From contig NZ_LGCN01000199.1 in NCBI RefSeq assembly GCF_001279005.1, positions 1-64,000 on the forward strand: a stretch of DNA of 64,000 nucleotides. Direction: 5' to 3'. Origin of the DNA: Streptomyces caelestis (lineage in GTDB: Bacteria; Actinomycetota; Actinomycetes; Streptomycetales; Streptomycetaceae). Both the position numbers and the translations under genes were made by a program. How positions within the stretch are numbered: the stretch's first letter is position 1; every line of letters starts with the position of its first letter. Below are positions 53,261 through 62,477 of this stretch, piece by piece. Below the pieces are notes generated by a model that saw only the letters and a program-made list of their open reading frames with translations, ran no database searches and was not told where the DNA came from.

Positions 53261-55852
53261 TCAGCGGTCGGGCCGCCGGTCGTACGCCGTCAGCAGCAAC
53301 GCCACGTCGTCCGGGCGTTCCTCGGTCCGGCGGGCCGTTCCGACCAGCCGGTCGGCGAGCTCCTCCACCGAGTCGGTGCGGCTGCGCGCCAGACGGCGCC
53401 GGACCACCTCGATGCCCGTCTCGATGTCACCGCCGGGCGTCTCGACGAGCCCGTCCGTGTACAGCGCGAGGACGCTGCCGGGAGCCAGGGTGAGCGCCGT
53501 GACCGGGTAGACGGCCTCCGGCTGCACCCCGAGCAGTACGCCACCGGGCAGGTCCAGGCTCTCCGTGTGCCCGTCGGGGTGGCGCAGCAGGGGCGGGGGG
53601 TGGCCCGCCCGGACGGCCAGGGCACGGCCGGTGGCCGGGTCGAGCTCGACGTAGCAGCAGGTGGCGAAGAGGTCCGTCTCCAGCTCCGCCAGCAGCCGGT
53701 TGGTGTGGGTGATGACCTCCTGCGGCGGCCGGCCGCTGGCGGCGAAGGCGTGCACCGCGCTGCGCAGCTGCCCCATGACGGCGGCGGCGCCGACGCTGTG
53801 CCCCTCGACGTCGCCGATGACCAGCGCCACCCCCCGTCCCGTCCTGATCACGTCGTACCAGTCGCCCCCGATGGCCATGCCCTGGGTGCCCGGCAGGTAG
53901 CGGCCGGTGCTGAGCAGCCCGTCGATGGCGGGCAGCCGGTGCGGCAGCAGCCCCTCCTGCAGCCCCCGCGCCACGGCGGACTCGGCGTCGTACAGCCGGG
54001 CCCGCTCCATCGCCTGCGCGGTCAGACCGCCCAGCGCGGTCAGCGCGGTGCGTTCCTCGGGAGTGAACCGGTGCGGCGCGTTCCAGCCGAGGATGCAGGA
54101 GCCGACCGGATGGCCGGAGGCGATCAGCGGCAGGAACGCCCAGGCGCTCATCGTGTCCAACAGGAGCTGGGGGTAGGCGTTGACCAGTGCCTCCGGCGAC
54201 TCGAAGAAGAGCGGGAGCCGGGTGGTCAGGGCGTGCACGCCGGGCAGGTTCGCGGTGAGCGGCACGCCCTCGAACCCGTCGAGGAAGTGCTCCGGATAAC
54301 CGGACTCCCACAGCAGGTGCATCCGGCTGTCGCGGATCGTGTACAGGGCGATCTCCTGCGCGCCGAACGCGGGCAGCAGCTGCTCGGCGACGGCCAGGCA
54401 GACGTCCCTGACGGTGACGGCCTCGGTCAGCACACTGGCCATCTGCACCACGTGGTAGAGCGCTCCCGCGCGGGCCGTCCCGACCAGCTCCGGCGTCGCC
54501 GCGGTGTCCGGGCCGGGCGGCGCCAGGGACCGGCCCGGCTCGGCCCCGGCGGGAGCGCTGGTGAGGAAGACGCGGCCGGTCAGCCCGTGCACCCCGGGAT
54601 AGAGCACGAACCCCAGCCAGACGCCGTCCGGGGCGTGCACCAGGTACGACACCGGCTCCTGCGACAGCATCGCGGCCCGGTAGCGGTCCTCGTAGGCCGG
54701 ATCGCGCAGCCAGGGGAGCACGTCCCACGGGTAGTGGCCGAGCATGTGGTCCAGGTCGCAGCCCAGCAGTTCCTGGCAGCGGCGGTTGGCGTAGATGATC
54801 CGGCCGTCCTGGTCCAGGGAGAACACCCCGTCGGGCAGCCGCTCGGCGGCCTCCGCCGCGGTGACCCCGCCGGCCGCGTCGACGAGGGCGCCCACCAGCA
54901 GCCGGGCGATCCCCTCCACCCGTACGACGTGGCCCCACAGTTCGACCGGCCGGTAGCGGATCCGCCCGTCGTCCCCGGCCTCCTCCAGCACCCTGAAGTG
55001 CCGGCCCCTGATCTGCCCGGTGTCCGCCGCCTCCCGCCGGCCCGCCCGCAGTTCGTACAGGTCGTCGGGGGACACCCGGTCCTCGACCTCCGCCATGGTG
55101 CCGCCGAACTCCTCCCGGGCGACGCCCAGCAGGGACAGCGCGTCGTCGTCCCCGGACCACCGGTCGCCGTCCAGGTCCCACTCGACCATGCCGACCGACA
55201 CGGCCCCGAGCGAGGGGGCGGGCAGCTTCACACCGACCGGCTGGTCGTCGTAGTCGATGCCGTACGCCACGGCGTCCGCGCCCTCCCGGCCGGGCATCCG
55301 GCGGGCGAACCCGGTGAGGCGCTCCTCCATGTCCCGCCCCGCGGCGCGCAGCGCCGCCCGCACCGCCCGCTCGTCCATCGGCTCCCGGGCGGCCGACCGC
55401 AGGACGGACAGGACGCCCACGGGTTCGCCGTCGACGTGCACCGGGTGGAAGGCGGAACCGAACGAGTACGGCAGCGCGGCGGTGAACTGCGGGAAGCGCA
55501 GCATCATGGCCCGCTCGTCCGGCAGCCACATGCTCTCGCTCCTGCGGTACGACTCGGACATGGGCAGCGCGCCGCCCACGGGCACCCGCCACCAGGTCTT
55601 CAGCAGCGACCGCGGGACGCCGGCCACCACGCACAGCACCAGCGAGCGCCGGTCCCGCGAGCGCAGGTACACCAGTCCGCCGTATCCGCCGATGTCCTGG
55701 ACCGCCGCCACCACGGGCTCCGCGAGCGCGTCCTCGATCCGGGCCGCCGGATGCGGCGTCCGGAGCCCGTCCGCGCCCGCGCCCTCCCCGGCGCCGCGGC
55801 CGGGCACGTCCGCCGGCCGCTCCCGGCGCGGTGCGGCGGCTGCGTCATCCAT
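53261..55852 (-). CDS. Large multi-sensor SpoIIE-type phosphatase
   Basis: An 863-residue cytoplasmic regulator. It opens with a GAF-like region (about 25-180), then a PAS-like segment (about 210-320), a second PAS (about 335-440; DGVFSLDQDGRIIYANRRCQELLG), a GAF domain (about 475-620), and a C-terminal PP2C/SpoIIE phosphatase (about 635-860). The phosphatase has QEGLLPHRLPAIDGL, GMAIGGDWYDVIRT (metal aspartate near residue 662), VIGDVEGHS, VRAGHPPPLLRHPDG and RPDDVALLL. It likely dephosphorylates an anti-anti-sigma protein. ATG 55852 follows GGGAGGA; ATG 55885 is almost as good. There is no HATPase, unlike the 10723 gene. Confidence 0.92.
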   Translation of the reverse strand: MDDAAAAPRRERPADVPGRGAGEGAGADGLRTPHPAARIEDALAEPVVAAVQDIGGYGGLVYLRSRDRRSLVLCVVAGVPRSLLKTWWRVPVGGALPMSESYRRSESMWLPDERAMMLRFPQFTAALPYSFGSAFHPVHVDGEPVGVLSVLRSAAREPMDERAVRAALRAAGRDMEERLTGFARRMPGREGADAVAYGIDYDDQPVGVKLPAPSLGAVSVGMVEWDLDGDRWSGDDDALSLLGVAREEFGGTMAEVEDRVSPDDLYELRAGRREAADTGQIRGRHFRVLEEAGDDGRIRYRPVELWGHVVRVEGIARLLVGALVDAAGGVTAAEAAERLPDGVFSLDQDGRIIYANRRCQELLGCDLDHMLGHYPWDVLPWLRDPAYEDRYRAAMLSQEPVSYLVHAPDGVWLGFVLYPGVHGLTGRVFLTSAPAGAEPGRSLAPPGPDTAATPELVGTARAGALYHVVQMASVLTEAVTVRDVCLAVAEQLLPAFGAQEIALYTIRDSRMHLLWESGYPEHFLDGFEGVPLTANLPGVHALTTRLPLFFESPEALVNAYPQLLLDTMSAWAFLPLIASGHPVGSCILGWNAPHRFTPEERTALTALGGLTAQAMERARLYDAESAVARGLQEGLLPHRLPAIDGLLSTGRYLPGTQGMAIGGDWYDVIRTGRGVALVIGDVEGHSVGAAAVMGQLRSAVHAFAASGRPPQEVITHTNRLLAELETDLFATCCYVELDPATGRALAVRAGHPPPLLRHPDGHTESLDLPGGVLLGVQPEAVYPVTALTLAPGSVLALYTDGLVETPGGDIETGIEVVRRRLARSRTDSVEELADRLVGTARRTEERPDDVALLLTAYDRRPDR

Positions 55853-56005
55853 GTCGCGTCCTCCCGGTGCGGACGCACGGGACATCCGTTCGTTCCCCCT
55901 CAGGATGTGCCATGCCGGACGGTCCGGCGCGGCGGAGCCGCAACCTTCGGGGTATCCCGGTCGTCTCACCCGATACCAGAAGGATGCGAGCCCAGGGGGC
56001 TGAAA

Positions 56006-56587
56006 ATGCTACAAAAGAGAATGGTCTGTGCGACTCTCGTGCTCGTGGGCGCCACGCTGACCACGGCGGCCGCCCCGGCCGTCGCCGCCCCGGCGACGGC
56101 GGCGACGGCCACGGCGTGTCCGACCGGCTGGGGCAGCCTGCCCGAGTCCGGCCCCGGCAGCACGGCCACGCCGGTACGGGACGTCAGGACCGGACGGCAC
56201 GACTGCTACGACCGCATGGTCGTCGATCTGCCCGGCGCCACGAGCGGCGGCCTCGGCTACTCCGTCCGGTACGTCGACCGCATCCGCCAGGACGGATCGG
56301 GCCGGCCCGTCCCCGTCTCCGGCGGCGCCGTCCTGGAGGTGCGGGTGGCCGCGCCCGCGTACGACCCCGAGAGCGGCGAGCCCGCCTACCCCGCACGCGC
56401 CGGAGGCCCGCTGCCGGGCGTCGACCTCACCGGGTACCGCACGTTCAGGGACGCCCGGTTCGCCGGCAGCTTCGAGGGCGAGACCCAGATCGGGCTCGGC
56501 ACGCGGGCGCGGCTGCCGTTCCGGGTGCTGCGGCTCGACGGCCACCTCGTGATCGACGTCGCCCACGGCTGGACCGGCGACCGCTGA
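56006..56587 (+). CDS. Secreted AMIN-like domain protein
   Basis: A 193-residue exported protein. The signal peptide is [28 protein letters not shown] with a cut near residue 28. The mature part (C-PTGWGSLPESGPGS, VRDVRTGRHDCYDRMVVDLPG, YSVRYVDRIRQDGSGRPVPVSGGAVLEVRV, FRVLRLDGHLVIDVAH) matches the actinobacterial AMIN-like beta-sandwich domain. Its function is unknown; related domains bind cell-wall polymers. Two cysteines may form a disulfide. ATG 56006 follows AGGGGG. The start region is unusually AT-rich. Confidence 0.85.
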   Translation: MLQKRMVCATLVLVGATLTTAAAPAVAAPATAATATACPTGWGSLPESGPGSTATPVRDVRTGRHDCYDRMVVDLPGATSGGLGYSVRYVDRIRQDGSGRPVPVSGGAVLEVRVAAPAYDPESGEPAYPARAGGPLPGVDLTGYRTFRDARFAGSFEGETQIGLGTRARLPFRVLRLDGHLVIDVAHGWTGDR

Positions 56588-56602
56588 GCGACCGCCGGGC
56601 GG

Positions 56603-57295
56603 TCACCGCTCCAGGACGCCCGTCTCGCAGACCCGGCGCGCCACCTCGCGCAGTTTGGTGTTGGTGCGCTGGGAGCGGGTGCGCAGGAGGTCGAAGGCCC
56701 GGTCCTCCGTCACCTGGTGGCGGCCCATCAGGATGCCCATCGCCTCGCCGATCAGATGCCGCGTGGCGATGGCGTCCTGCAACTGGGCGTCGGTCTTGGC
56801 GGTGGAGAAGGCGACCGCCGCGTGGGAGGCCAGCAGCCAGCCGGCCGTCTCGCTGTCCTCGGTGAACATGCCCGGCTTGTGGGAGTACATGTTGAGGGCG
56901 CCCAGCTCCTCCTCCCGGGTGTACAGCAGGAAGCCCATCATGCTGCCCACCCCGAGTTCCCGGCAGCGCGGCACGAAGGACGTCCAGCGTTCGGGGTCCG
57001 CGGTGAAGTCGGGGATGCGGAAGAGGCGTTCGGCCCGGTCGGGCCGGGCCGCGTCGAAGCAGGGCCCTTCGCGCAGGCGCCCCTGGAGACGGTCGCTGTC
57101 GACCACGAACTGCGCGGTCGGCGCCAGCGAACTCACCCGGTCCCCCCGCAGGACGAGGATCCCGGAGGCGTCGCAGCCGTCGACGAGCTCCACCGCTTTG
57201 CGCGTGATCTGCTCCAGGGTCGAGTCGAGGGTGTGCTCGGCCAGGAGGTCACGCGCCATGGAAGCCATCTGCCGCGCGAAGTTCCGCCAGTCCAC
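56603..57295 (-). CDS. GAF-ANTAR transcription antiterminator
   Basis: A 230-residue protein: GAF sensor (about 15-165; DGCDASGILVLRGDRVSSLAPT, LGVGSMMGFLLYTREEELGALNMYSHKPGMF) plus C-terminal ANTAR domain (about 168-228; AIATRHLIGEAMGILMGRHQVTEDRAFDLLRTRSQRTNTKLREVARRV). Such proteins sense a ligand and bind RNA hairpins to prevent termination. The GAF ligand is unknown. GTG 57295 follows GGGAGG. It converges with the AMIN-like gene, 15 bases between stops. Confidence 0.92.
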   Translation of the reverse strand: MDWRNFARQMASMARDLLAEHTLDSTLEQITRKAVELVDGCDASGILVLRGDRVSSLAPTAQFVVDSDRLQGRLREGPCFDAARPDRAERLFRIPDFTADPERWTSFVPRCRELGVGSMMGFLLYTREEELGALNMYSHKPGMFTEDSETAGWLLASHAAVAFSTAKTDAQLQDAIATRHLIGEAMGILMGRHQVTEDRAFDLLRTRSQRTNTKLREVARRVCETGVLER

Positions 57296-57468
57296 CGTCC
57301 GCCTCCCAGGATGCCTTAGTCAGCACACACCGCCCCTACCCCGCACCGATGCGCGGCACGCCGGTGAACGGCCGGATCCGGGGCAGACGGCGTAGGCGAT
57401 CTTCGGGAGCCCCGTGGACCCCGGGGCGCACGTCCTGCCGGCCGCGAGAGAGGAACACCAGGGTGACC

Positions 57469-58263
57469 ATGCACCGGCGCCGTACGCGTCCGAGGCGCCG
57501 CGGGCGCCGCTTCGACCTGCGGGCGACGGCCATGTTCTTCGGCCTGCTCGCCACGGCCCTGATCGTCGCCGGCTTCGCGGTGCGCGCGCTGGCCGGAGTC
57601 GTGCAGCGGCGCCCGGTGTGGGCCGTCGTCCTGCTGTGCGTGGTCGTCGCCGTCCTGCTGGCCCACGGACGCCGACGGCGGCGGCTGTCCGCGGCGAGGA
57701 TCGCCCGCCGGGCGGGCGAGGCCCTGGAACGGGGCACCTCGACGGCGCTCGACGCCCTGGACGACCCCGCCCCCTCCCCCCTCCGGCCCGTGATCCCCGC
57801 ACCGGCCGGAGCGTACGACGACGTCCTCCCCACGGTCGTCGCGCCCGTCGCCCCGGGCGTCGCCCACGACGCCCTGAGCCCCGACGAGTTCGAGGCGGCG
57901 ATAGCCGACCTGTGCGTACGGGACGGCTGCGCGCGGGTGGAGGTGGTCGGGGGAGCGGGGGACCTGGGCGCCGACGTGACGGCCCTGACCCCCGACGGCC
58001 GCCGTCTCGTCGTCCAGTGCAAGCGCTACGGCGAGGACAACAAGGTGGGCTCGCAGGACCTGCAGCGCTTCGGCGGCACCTGCTTCACCGTCCACGAGGC
58101 GGACGTCGCCCTCGTCGTCACCACCAGCGACTTCACCGCGCCGGCCGTCGAGTACGCCGAGCAGTGCGGCATCGTGTGCGTGAACCGCGACGCCCTGCTC
58201 GCCTGGAGCGAGGGGAGGGCGCCGGAACCCTGGGCGGTCGGCGTGGACGGGGCGCAGGCGTAG
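57469..58263 (+). CDS. Membrane-anchored Mrr-like restriction endonuclease fold protein
   Basis: A 264-residue protein. Two membrane helices near the N-terminus (about 20-44 and 50-65) are flanked by arginine clusters, leaving the rest in the cytoplasm. The C-terminal nuclease domain (about 135-240) is of the Mrr/PD-(D/E)xK type: LSPDEFEAAIADLC, GAGDLGADVTAL (acidic D169), LVVQCKRYG (Q183-x-K185), VGSQDLQRFGG. Mrr enzymes cut methylated DNA; this membrane form is common in streptomycetes but its target is unknown. ATG 57469 follows AGGGTGA; GTG 57463 is an alternative. Confidence 0.88.
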   Translation: MHRRRTRPRRRGRRFDLRATAMFFGLLATALIVAGFAVRALAGVVQRRPVWAVVLLCVVVAVLLAHGRRRRRLSAARIARRAGEALERGTSTALDALDDPAPSPLRPVIPAPAGAYDDVLPTVVAPVAPGVAHDALSPDEFEAAIADLCVRDGCARVEVVGGAGDLGADVTALTPDGRRLVVQCKRYGEDNKVGSQDLQRFGGTCFTVHEADVALVVTTSDFTAPAVEYAEQCGIVCVNRDALLAWSEGRAPEPWAVGVDGAQA

Positions 58264-58298
58264 GCCCCGTTGTCAGTGCCGGATGCCATCCTGCCGGT

Positions 58299-58565
58299 AT
58301 GGACGAACTGGAGTTCATGCGCGGCCGGGTCTACGGGGCGGACCACGACGACCCGGGCCCGCGCGACGGGCGGTCGTACGTGGAGCTGGCCGGGGGCCCG
58401 CTGGACGGTCTGCTGCTGGACGTCACCGACCGCGGCGAGACGGAGCTGAGGCACGGCGTCGGCCTGCCCACCGAGATAGGCCGTTACGGCACGGGCGGCC
58501 GCGCGGTGTACGTGCCCCGCGGCACCGACGCCCGGGTGTACGACTGGCGGGGCGACGTTCCCTAG
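58299..58565 (+). CDS. Hypothetical small protein
   Basis: An 88-residue protein I do not recognise. Its text (MDELEFMRGRVYGADHDDPGP, YVELAGGPLDGLLLDVTDRG, AVYVPRGTDARVYDWRGDVP) suggests a compact beta protein with many acidic residues and no membrane segment. No ribosome site precedes the ATG, suggesting a short leader or leaderless message. It stands 36 bases after the nuclease gene and 78 bases before the oxygenase. Confidence 0.65.
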   Translation: MDELEFMRGRVYGADHDDPGPRDGRSYVELAGGPLDGLLLDVTDRGETELRHGVGLPTEIGRYGTGGRAVYVPRGTDARVYDWRGDVP

Positions 58566-58643
58566 CCGTCCGGCCGGGTACGGGGCAGGTGTGACCGTGG
58601 ACGCCGACGGGTCGTCGGGGCGCGGCAGGAAGTGGGGCGAGCC

Positions 58644-59519
58644 ATGGGACTGCTGACGGAAGGCGGCTCGGCGCTGCGCGACCGGATCGGCCGGGCGATC
58701 TTCTCCCGGGTCGCCGGCCCGGACGGCCCGGACAACCGCGCGCGCATCCACGACACGCCCGGCCCGCGCTGGTTCGGCCCCGACCGGCCGGTCAGGAGGG
58801 TGCACGGGGACGCGTCGATGTTCATCGGCGGACTGTCGGCCCTGCTGCTGCAGTCGCTGCACCCGCTGGCCATGGCCGCCGTCGCCGGGCACTCCGGGTT
58901 CCGCGGCGACCCCTGGGGACGCCTCCAGCGCACCAGCACCTTCCTCGCCACCACCACGTACGGCACCGCCGACAGCGCCCAGCAGGCCGTCGACCGGGTG
59001 CGGGCCGTCCACGAGACGGTGCGCGGCATTACCGCCGACGGCGAGGAGTACCGGGCGTCCGACCCCCGTCTGCTGTGCTGGGTGCACATCGCCGAGGTCG
59101 ACATGTTCCTGCGCGCCCACCAGCGCTACGGCGCCCGTCCCCTGGACGACGAGGGCTGCGACGCGTACGTCGCCGACATGGCGCGCGTCGCCACCGCGCT
59201 CGGCGTGCCCGACCCGCCGGTCGACCGCGCCGGACTCGCCGAGCGGCTGGCCGCCTACCGCGCCGAGCTGCGCGCCACCCCCGAGGCGCGCTCCACCGCC
59301 CGCTTCCTGCTGCTCAACCCGCCCGTCCCGCTGCTCGCCCGGGTGCCGTACGGCGTCCTCGCCGCCAACGCGGTGTCCCTGCTGCCCGGCTGGGCCTCCC
59401 GCGCGCTGTGGCTGCCCCGTGTGCCCCCGGCCGAGGACGTCTGCGTACGCCCCCTGGGCACCGCGGTCACCTCGGCCATCCGCTGGGCCCTCGCCCCCAC
59501 CCGCGACACGCCGGCCTGA
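58644..59519 (+). CDS. MpaB-type (DUF2236) oxygenase
   Basis: A 291-residue member of the DUF2236/MpaB_catalytic family, related to the rubber oxygenase Lcp and fungal MpaB, which cleave isoprenoid double bonds with heme b. Conserved features are VHGDASMFIGGLSALLLQSLHPLAMAAVAGHSGF, LQRTSTFLATTTYG and the acidic/His run LLCWVHIAEVDMFLRAHQRYG. It has no signal peptide, unlike Lcp. ATG 58644 follows AGGAAG. A GTTC-15-GGGTAC stress-like promoter (58557-58581) is possible. Its substrate could be an isoprenoid. Confidence 0.9.
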   Translation: MGLLTEGGSALRDRIGRAIFSRVAGPDGPDNRARIHDTPGPRWFGPDRPVRRVHGDASMFIGGLSALLLQSLHPLAMAAVAGHSGFRGDPWGRLQRTSTFLATTTYGTADSAQQAVDRVRAVHETVRGITADGEEYRASDPRLLCWVHIAEVDMFLRAHQRYGARPLDDEGCDAYVADMARVATALGVPDPPVDRAGLAERLAAYRAELRATPEARSTARFLLLNPPVPLLARVPYGVLAANAVSLLPGWASRALWLPRVPPAEDVCVRPLGTAVTSAIRWALAPTRDTPA

Positions 59520-59546
59520 CACCGAGCGCACTCACCGCGCTCCCCC

Positions 59547-59675
59547 GTTCCCGCGGGCAGTCGTGCCGCTGGGGCGGCACGGGTGGGCGCGACGGCACCC
59601 CGCAAGCGCCGGGCCGCGTGACCCCGCCCCGGCCCGTACCGACGCGGGGCGCCTCGCAGGGCGTCGGGCTGCGCG
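59547..59675. repeat. Dispersed GC-rich repeat, copy 2
   Basis: This copy matches copy 1 (33857) at 65 of 67 positions over its first part, with GTGCCGC-TGGG-GCGGCAC here a perfect hairpin (59565-59582). Further units of GACGCGGGGCGCC recur to about 59705. The 293-base gap to the next gene holds no believable coding sequence. Confidence 0.85.
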
Positions 59676-59812
59676 GATCCCCTGCCCCGACGCGGGGCGC
59701 CCCGCACAGCACAATCCTCCCGCCCCGACACACAGGCGCCGGTTGATCCCGGTCAGAAGGGGCACTCAGTGCTGACGCCGACTGACGTCACGCACGGACA
59801 CGGGAGGACGAA

Positions 59813-60319
59813 GTGGCGGTTCGCCATCATCTGATCAGGACGAGCCCGCAGTCCGTCTGGGCCGTCCTGGAGGACGGCACCCGGTACGCGGACTGGGTGG
59901 TGGGCACCTCCTCGTCGAAACCGGTGCGCGGCCACTGGCCGCAGCTCGGTTCGGCGATCGCCTACGAGGTGCGGTTCGGGCCCTTGAGCCTGTCCAACGA
60001 GACCGTCGTCCGGCGCTGCCTGCCGGGCGAGATGCTGGAGCTGGAGGCCAAGGCCGGCCCCCTCGGCACGGCCCGCATCGCCATCGAGGTGCGGCCCTGG
60101 GGCGACCACTGCCTGGTCATCGTGGACGAGCACCCGCTGAAGGGCGCCGGCGGCGCGGTGCACAACGTGGCCGTGGAGGCCCTGATTCAGATCCGCCACC
60201 GCACCATGCTCGCCAGGCTGGCGAAGATCTGCGAGGCCGATGCGGCCGAGACGGAGCGGAACCGGTCCCTCGGCCAGGTGGTGTCGCCGGTCCCCGGCGA
60301 GGGAGGCGCCCGTGCCTGA
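59813..60319 (+). CDS. SRPBCC family protein
   Basis: A 168-residue START-fold protein: VRHHLIRTSPQSVWAVLEDGTRYADWVVGTSSSKPV, QLGSAIAYEVRFGPLSLSNETVVRRCLPGEMLELEAKAG and a helix VAVEALIQIRHRTMLARL. It could bind or cyclise a polyketide or isoprenoid intermediate. GTG 59813 follows GGGAGGA. It overlaps the following CrtI-like gene by 8 bases and is thus the first gene of a redox operon. Confidence 0.88.
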   Translation: MAVRHHLIRTSPQSVWAVLEDGTRYADWVVGTSSSKPVRGHWPQLGSAIAYEVRFGPLSLSNETVVRRCLPGEMLELEAKAGPLGTARIAIEVRPWGDHCLVIVDEHPLKGAGGAVHNVAVEALIQIRHRTMLARLAKICEADAAETERNRSLGQVVSPVPGEGGARA

Positions 60320-61958
60320 CGCCGTGGTGATCGGGGCCGGTCCCAACGGGCTGGTCGCGGCCAACCTGCTCGCCGACGCCGGCTGGAGCGTCGAGGTGCT
60401 GGAGGAGCAGCCGGAGCCCGGCGGGGCCGTGCGCCACGACCGGGGCGTCGACCCCGGGTTCGTCAGCGACCTCTGCAGCTCCTTCTATCCGCTCGCCGCC
60501 GCCTCCCCGGTCGTCTCCGGGCTGCACCTGGAGCGTCACGGGCTGCGCTGGAGCCACGCCCCGCACGTGGTCGCGCATCCCCTGAGCGACGGCCGGTGCG
60601 CGGTCCTCGACCGCCGCGTCGACGTCACCGCCGACTCGCTGGAGGCCTTCGCGCCGGGCGACGGGGACGCCTGGCGCCGCCTGCACGCCATGTGGGAGGA
60701 CCTCCGGCCGGATCTCCTGGACGCCTTGTTCACCCCCTTCCCGCCCGTCCGCTCCGGGATCCGGCTGGCCGTCAAGCTGCGCGGCACGGGCGGGCTGCGC
60801 ATGGCGCGCACCCTGGTCCTGCCGGTGCGCCGGATGGCGGAGGAGGAGTTCCGGGGCGAGGGCGGAGGGCTGCTGCTGGCCGGGAACGCGCTCCACGCCG
60901 ACCTGGCCCCGGAGGCCGCGGGCAGCGGCGGCTTCGGCTGGCTGATGTCGATGCTCGGACAGACGTACGGCTTCCCCGTGCCGGCCGGCGGCTCCGGGGC
61001 CCTCACCGAGGCCCTGGCACGCCGCCTCGAGACGCGCGGCGGGGTGCTGCGCTGCGGCAGGCGCGTCGACCGGATCCTCGTGCGCGACGGCCGGGCGGCG
61101 GGGGTGCGCACGGCCGACGGCGAGACGTTCGCGGCCGGCCGCGCCGTCCTCGCGGACGTGGCGGTGCCCGCCCTGTACCGCGAACTCCTCGGCCCCGAGG
61201 ACGTTCCCGCCCAGCTCCAGTCCGACCTGCGGCGCTTCCAGTGGGACTTCGCCACCTTCAAGGTCGACTGGGCGCTGGACGGGCCGGTTCCCTGGCGGTG
61301 CGAGCAGGCCGCGGGCGCCGGCACCGTCCATCTCGCGGACGGCGTCGACGAACTCACCCGTTTCGCCGCCCAGCTCGCCACCGGCAGCGTCCCCGACCGC
61401 CCCTTCTGCCTGTTCGGCCAGATGACGACGTCGGACCCGTCCCGCTCCCCGCGGGGCACCGAGTCGGCGTGGGCGTACACCCACGTGCCCCACGACGTCA
61501 CCGGCGACGCGGGCGAGGACGCGCTCACCGGCGCCTGGGGCGCCGAGGAGCAGGAACGCATGGCCGACCGCGTGGAGCGCCAGGTGGAACGCTTCGCGCC
61601 CGGCTTCCGGTCCCGGATCAGGGCCCGGCGGATCCTCGCCCCGCCCACCCTGCAGTCCCTCGACCGGAACCTGCACGGCGGCGCCATCAACGGCGGTACC
61701 GCCGCCATGCACCAGCAGCTGTTCTTCCGCCCCGTCCCCGGCACCGGGCGTCCCGAGACGTCCGTCAAGGGCCTGTACCTGGCGTCCGCCGGCGCCCACC
61801 CGGGCGGCGGCGTGCACGGCGCGCCGGGCGCCAACGCCGCACGCGCCGCGCTGCGCCGCTCCCTCGCACCGGGCCTGGCCGGGGCGCAGCGGCTGCTGGC
61901 CCGCCGCGACCGCACCGGCCGCCGACAACCCGGCAAGGGCGGGAACGGCGGTGGATGA
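60312..61958 (+). CDS. CrtI-like FAD-dependent oxidoreductase
   Basis: A 548-residue phytoene-desaturase-like flavoprotein. The FAD loop is VVIGAGPNGLVAANLLADAGWSVEVLE, and the CrtI C-terminal signature is GLYLASAGAHPGGGVHGAPGANAARAAL. The middle has the membrane-association and substrate region LCSSFYPLAAASPV. Known relatives desaturate or isomerise carotenoids and retinoids; some act on other isoprenoids. GTG 60312 lies inside the preceding gene with GGGAGG upstream. It ends 45 bases before the next gene. Confidence 0.92.
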   Translation: MPDAVVIGAGPNGLVAANLLADAGWSVEVLEEQPEPGGAVRHDRGVDPGFVSDLCSSFYPLAAASPVVSGLHLERHGLRWSHAPHVVAHPLSDGRCAVLDRRVDVTADSLEAFAPGDGDAWRRLHAMWEDLRPDLLDALFTPFPPVRSGIRLAVKLRGTGGLRMARTLVLPVRRMAEEEFRGEGGGLLLAGNALHADLAPEAAGSGGFGWLMSMLGQTYGFPVPAGGSGALTEALARRLETRGGVLRCGRRVDRILVRDGRAAGVRTADGETFAAGRAVLADVAVPALYRELLGPEDVPAQLQSDLRRFQWDFATFKVDWALDGPVPWRCEQAAGAGTVHLADGVDELTRFAAQLATGSVPDRPFCLFGQMTTSDPSRSPRGTESAWAYTHVPHDVTGDAGEDALTGAWGAEEQERMADRVERQVERFAPGFRSRIRARRILAPPTLQSLDRNLHGGAINGGTAAMHQQLFFRPVPGTGRPETSVKGLYLASAGAHPGGGVHGAPGANAARAALRRSLAPGLAGAQRLLARRDRTGRRQPGKGGNGGG

Positions 61959-62003
61959 CCGGTGCGCACGACCCCATCGACCACGAACCACGGAGACGGG
62001 ACG

Positions 62004-62477
62004 ATGATCCGACACGACGACGGACCCGACCTCGCCCATCGGCGCCCCGAGGGCGTGAGCGACGAGATGGTGGAGGCGCTCGGCTCGCTGTCGAAGGCGC
62101 TGGAGACGACCGAGCGGGCCCGCGGCCACCTCTACAGCTTCCACCAGCTCACCGGCACCGCCGATCTCGAACTCGACCGGGCGGTCGAACTGCTGCGCAA
62201 GGCGGGGCACCCGGACTGGGCGGAGACGGTGCGGACCCAGGTGCTGGGCCGCAACGTGATCCCCGGGCACTGGACGTTCCAGATCGTGGAGGCCTACGAC
62301 GCCACGTACCACCGCCCGTTCAAGGAGATCGAACAGGCCGCCGTCGAGGAACTGGCCGAGGGCCGGGACCACCTCTACGAGGCGGAGATGAAGGAGGCCC
62401 GCCGGACCGCCGGCCACCCCGACCACACGGCCCGCCCCGACAGCGGCCCGCCGTCCGGCGCGGGGGGCGGCCGATGA
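62004..62477 (+). CDS. Hypothetical helical protein of the redox operon
   Basis: A 157-residue protein. VSDEMVEALGSLSKALETTERARGHLYSFHQLTGTADLELDRAVELLRKAGH and FKEIEQAAVEELAEGRDHLYEAEMKEARR form long amphipathic helices. I do not know the family; some redox operons carry such proteins. No cysteine or histidine cluster suggests a metal site. ATG 62004 has GGAG 8 bases upstream. Its stop overlaps the SDR start by 4 bases. Confidence 0.75.
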   Translation: MIRHDDGPDLAHRRPEGVSDEMVEALGSLSKALETTERARGHLYSFHQLTGTADLELDRAVELLRKAGHPDWAETVRTQVLGRNVIPGHWTFQIVEAYDATYHRPFKEIEQAAVEELAEGRDHLYEAEMKEARRTAGHPDHTARPDSGPPSGAGGGR

